A stretch of DNA of 64,000 nucleotides, taken from assembly GCA_014549065.1 (NCBI GenBank), contig JACDOX010000119.1, forward strand, positions 946,889 to 1,010,888, written 5' to 3'. The stretch's first letter is position 1; the number at the start of each line of letters is the position of its first letter. Positions 62,621 to 64,000 of this stretch are shown here, in pieces. The translations under genes and the position numbers were made by a program. This DNA is from Cardinalis cardinalis (lineage: Eukaryota > Chordata > Aves > Passeriformes > Cardinalidae). The notes under the pieces were generated by a model. The model saw nothing but the letters and a program-made list of their open reading frames with translations. It was not told where the DNA came from and ran no database searches.

Positions 62621-63712
62621 GAGAGCATCACATTTCTAAGCTTGCCTGCAGCATTTATTCTTGAATGCTAGACTCAGTCTAGCTTCAGTCTAGTTTCCCT
62701 CATCACCCCACCTCAGTGTTTTGATGTGATTGAGGTCAGAAGGGTAAGTATGAGGTCCAAGGGATCAGTGCTGGAGAAGGAAACAGTGTTTAACTCCAAG
62801 TTCTGGATTCAGGATGAGATCACAAAAGGTGGCCTGGTGAGGAGCTATCAAATAATAATGAGCAGGGCAAAGGGAGCACAGTAAGAAATGTTCACTAATA
62901 TTTCTTGGAATAAAATTAGAGATACACTTTTGCATTTGAAGTATTATAGCAAGAAGGTAAGAAAAATAAAAGCACTGAAACACCTGGAGAAGTGGTAGTT
63001 GGACTGTGTCTTCTGTTCACTGTGGGTGCAATTGTGCTTTTTATCAGGCTGCCTGTTTAAAGATGCTTTCTCTTGCGTAGACATCCACTTGAGTCATGCC
63101 ATGATTTTAANTCTCTTGTTGTTTCATGGTTCCTCTCCATCAAAAGGAGGGAAATGCCTTCACTGTATGAAAGCTGCACGGCTTGGTGTAATCAGTTTAT
63201 CCTGTTCTTTATAGTCATAAATCTTTCTTCCACCAAAGGATCTTGGAGAGAACTTTTATTCTTTTTGCTGGCACAGAGGTAAAGAAGGAATTTGAGAGCT
63301 ATTCTACGACACCAAACTGACTCCAGAAGGCTTGGAGTTGAAGTTTTTCAGGCAGCATTTGCCAGAGTGGGAAGGACTTGAGGTAAGTCAGAACTGCTGG
63401 CTGAGATCTCTCCTGCTGCAAGTTTGCTTATTGTAAAGTGAGCCTTGGAAATTATGACACTGGGACTGGTGGGACTTCCCACATCCTGCTTGTATATAAG
63501 AACTTGCANTGTAACAAATCTCAGCCTTGCAGGTTAACAGGATTTAAAAAGAACAAGGATCTGTGGTGTCTGCACCATCACAATTGGGTGAGCTTAGACA
63601 GGAGGCTGGGACTTGGGTCGTGTCAAGTCCATGACCACATCTAGAAGTCAGTAGATGTGTTTCCACTCACACAAGCAAGGGGAGGATTTTCACCCTGCAG
63701 AACTCAGCAGAT

Positions 63713-63780
63713 GCTTAGGAGACTCTGTCAGGCTTTTTTTGTTTTTGCTTAGGAGACTGTGTCAGGCTTTTTTTGTTTTG
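63713..63780. repeat. 34-bp tandem duplication (2 copies)
   Basis: Units at 63713-63746 and 63747-63780 both read gcttaggagact, then a C/G difference, then gtcaggctttttttgtttt. Only two mismatches separate them, indicating a recent duplication. Confidence 0.9.
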
Positions 63781-64000
63781 TTCTCTCCTCTCCCTTAGCA
63801 AAGTGCAACATATGGTTAACTTTCCTGTTGCATCGTGGGCTGCTAATGAAGCAGACACTTAAGATAATTATGCTTCCCTCTTCAAGCTTCCTGATTTGGC
63901 AAGCTCATCTATTTGGAATTCTGGGGTATTGCAAGGGTTTGTGGTGTTGNTTTTTTTTTTGTTTCTTTGATTCTCATTATACATGAAGAGCTGCATATTT

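Larger units (their letters stand above)
37881..64000. other. Intergenic region downstream of NSUN3; no supportable gene
   Basis: About 26 kb of AT-rich sequence without recognisable exons on either strand. Open frames of 100-153 codons occur (for example at 46767-47183, 51003-51464 and 57489-57947) but none carries a known domain, splice-consistent extension or homology I can recognise. Contents I can name are CR1 fragments, microsatellites, snap-back repeats, a short tandem duplication near the right edge and a fragment resembling an old sauropsid repeat, each listed separately. In other amniotes the interval beyond NSUN3 is a long gene-poor region leading toward EPHA6, which is consistent with this. 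Confidence 0.65.

Noticed and set aside
1..64000. CRISPR arrays, operons, bacterial insertion sequences, tRNA or rRNA genes
   Set aside because: The window is vertebrate nuclear DNA. No regularly spaced repeats and no cloverleaf with A/B boxes were recognised by eye, although a covariance-model scan could not be run.

Overview
This window is nuclear DNA from a bird. The base composition is AT-rich, protein-coding sequence is sparse and split by GT-AG introns, and the only interspersed repeat family I can recognise with confidence is the CR1 LINE. The gene order ARL13B (with STX19 antisense inside it) followed by NSUN3 matches the amniote arrangement next to PROS1. I cannot name the species. 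Isolated ambiguous bases are scattered throughout, and one run of 149 Ns sits inside a CpG island.

Layout. Positions 1-168 (minus strand) hold the first 56 codons of STX19, which runs off the left edge. It lies inside an intron of ARL13B. ARL13B (plus strand) enters with its GTPase-domain N-terminal exons outside the window. Seven coding exons from 10467 to 19427 encode the end of the GTPase fold, the coiled coil, the RVxP ciliary motif, the proline-rich tail and the stop. A long AT-rich 3' UTR probably ends near 21.45 kb. An intergenic stretch with a CR1 copy leads into a CpG island (about 23.88-24.49 kb, partly Ns), the probable NSUN3 promoter. NSUN3 (plus strand) then has six coding exons from 24791 to 37521. 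Only the few N-terminal residues are missing, probably in the N gap. From 37.9 kb to the right edge I find no supportable gene: it is AT-rich intergenic sequence with CR1 fragments, microsatellites and a fragment resembling an old sauropsid repeat.

The three genes are unrelated in function: epithelial membrane fusion (STX19), primary-cilium signalling (ARL13B) and mitochondrial tRNA modification (NSUN3). They are neighbours by conserved synteny, not as a pathway. I see no evidence of a novel multi-gene system. The more unusual observations are a roughly 147-nt AG-free zone before one ARL13B exon (suggesting a distant branch point), two perfect inverted repeats of near-identical geometry (19-20 bp arms, 11-12 nt spacers), two smaller snap-back clusters, and several short local tandem duplications.
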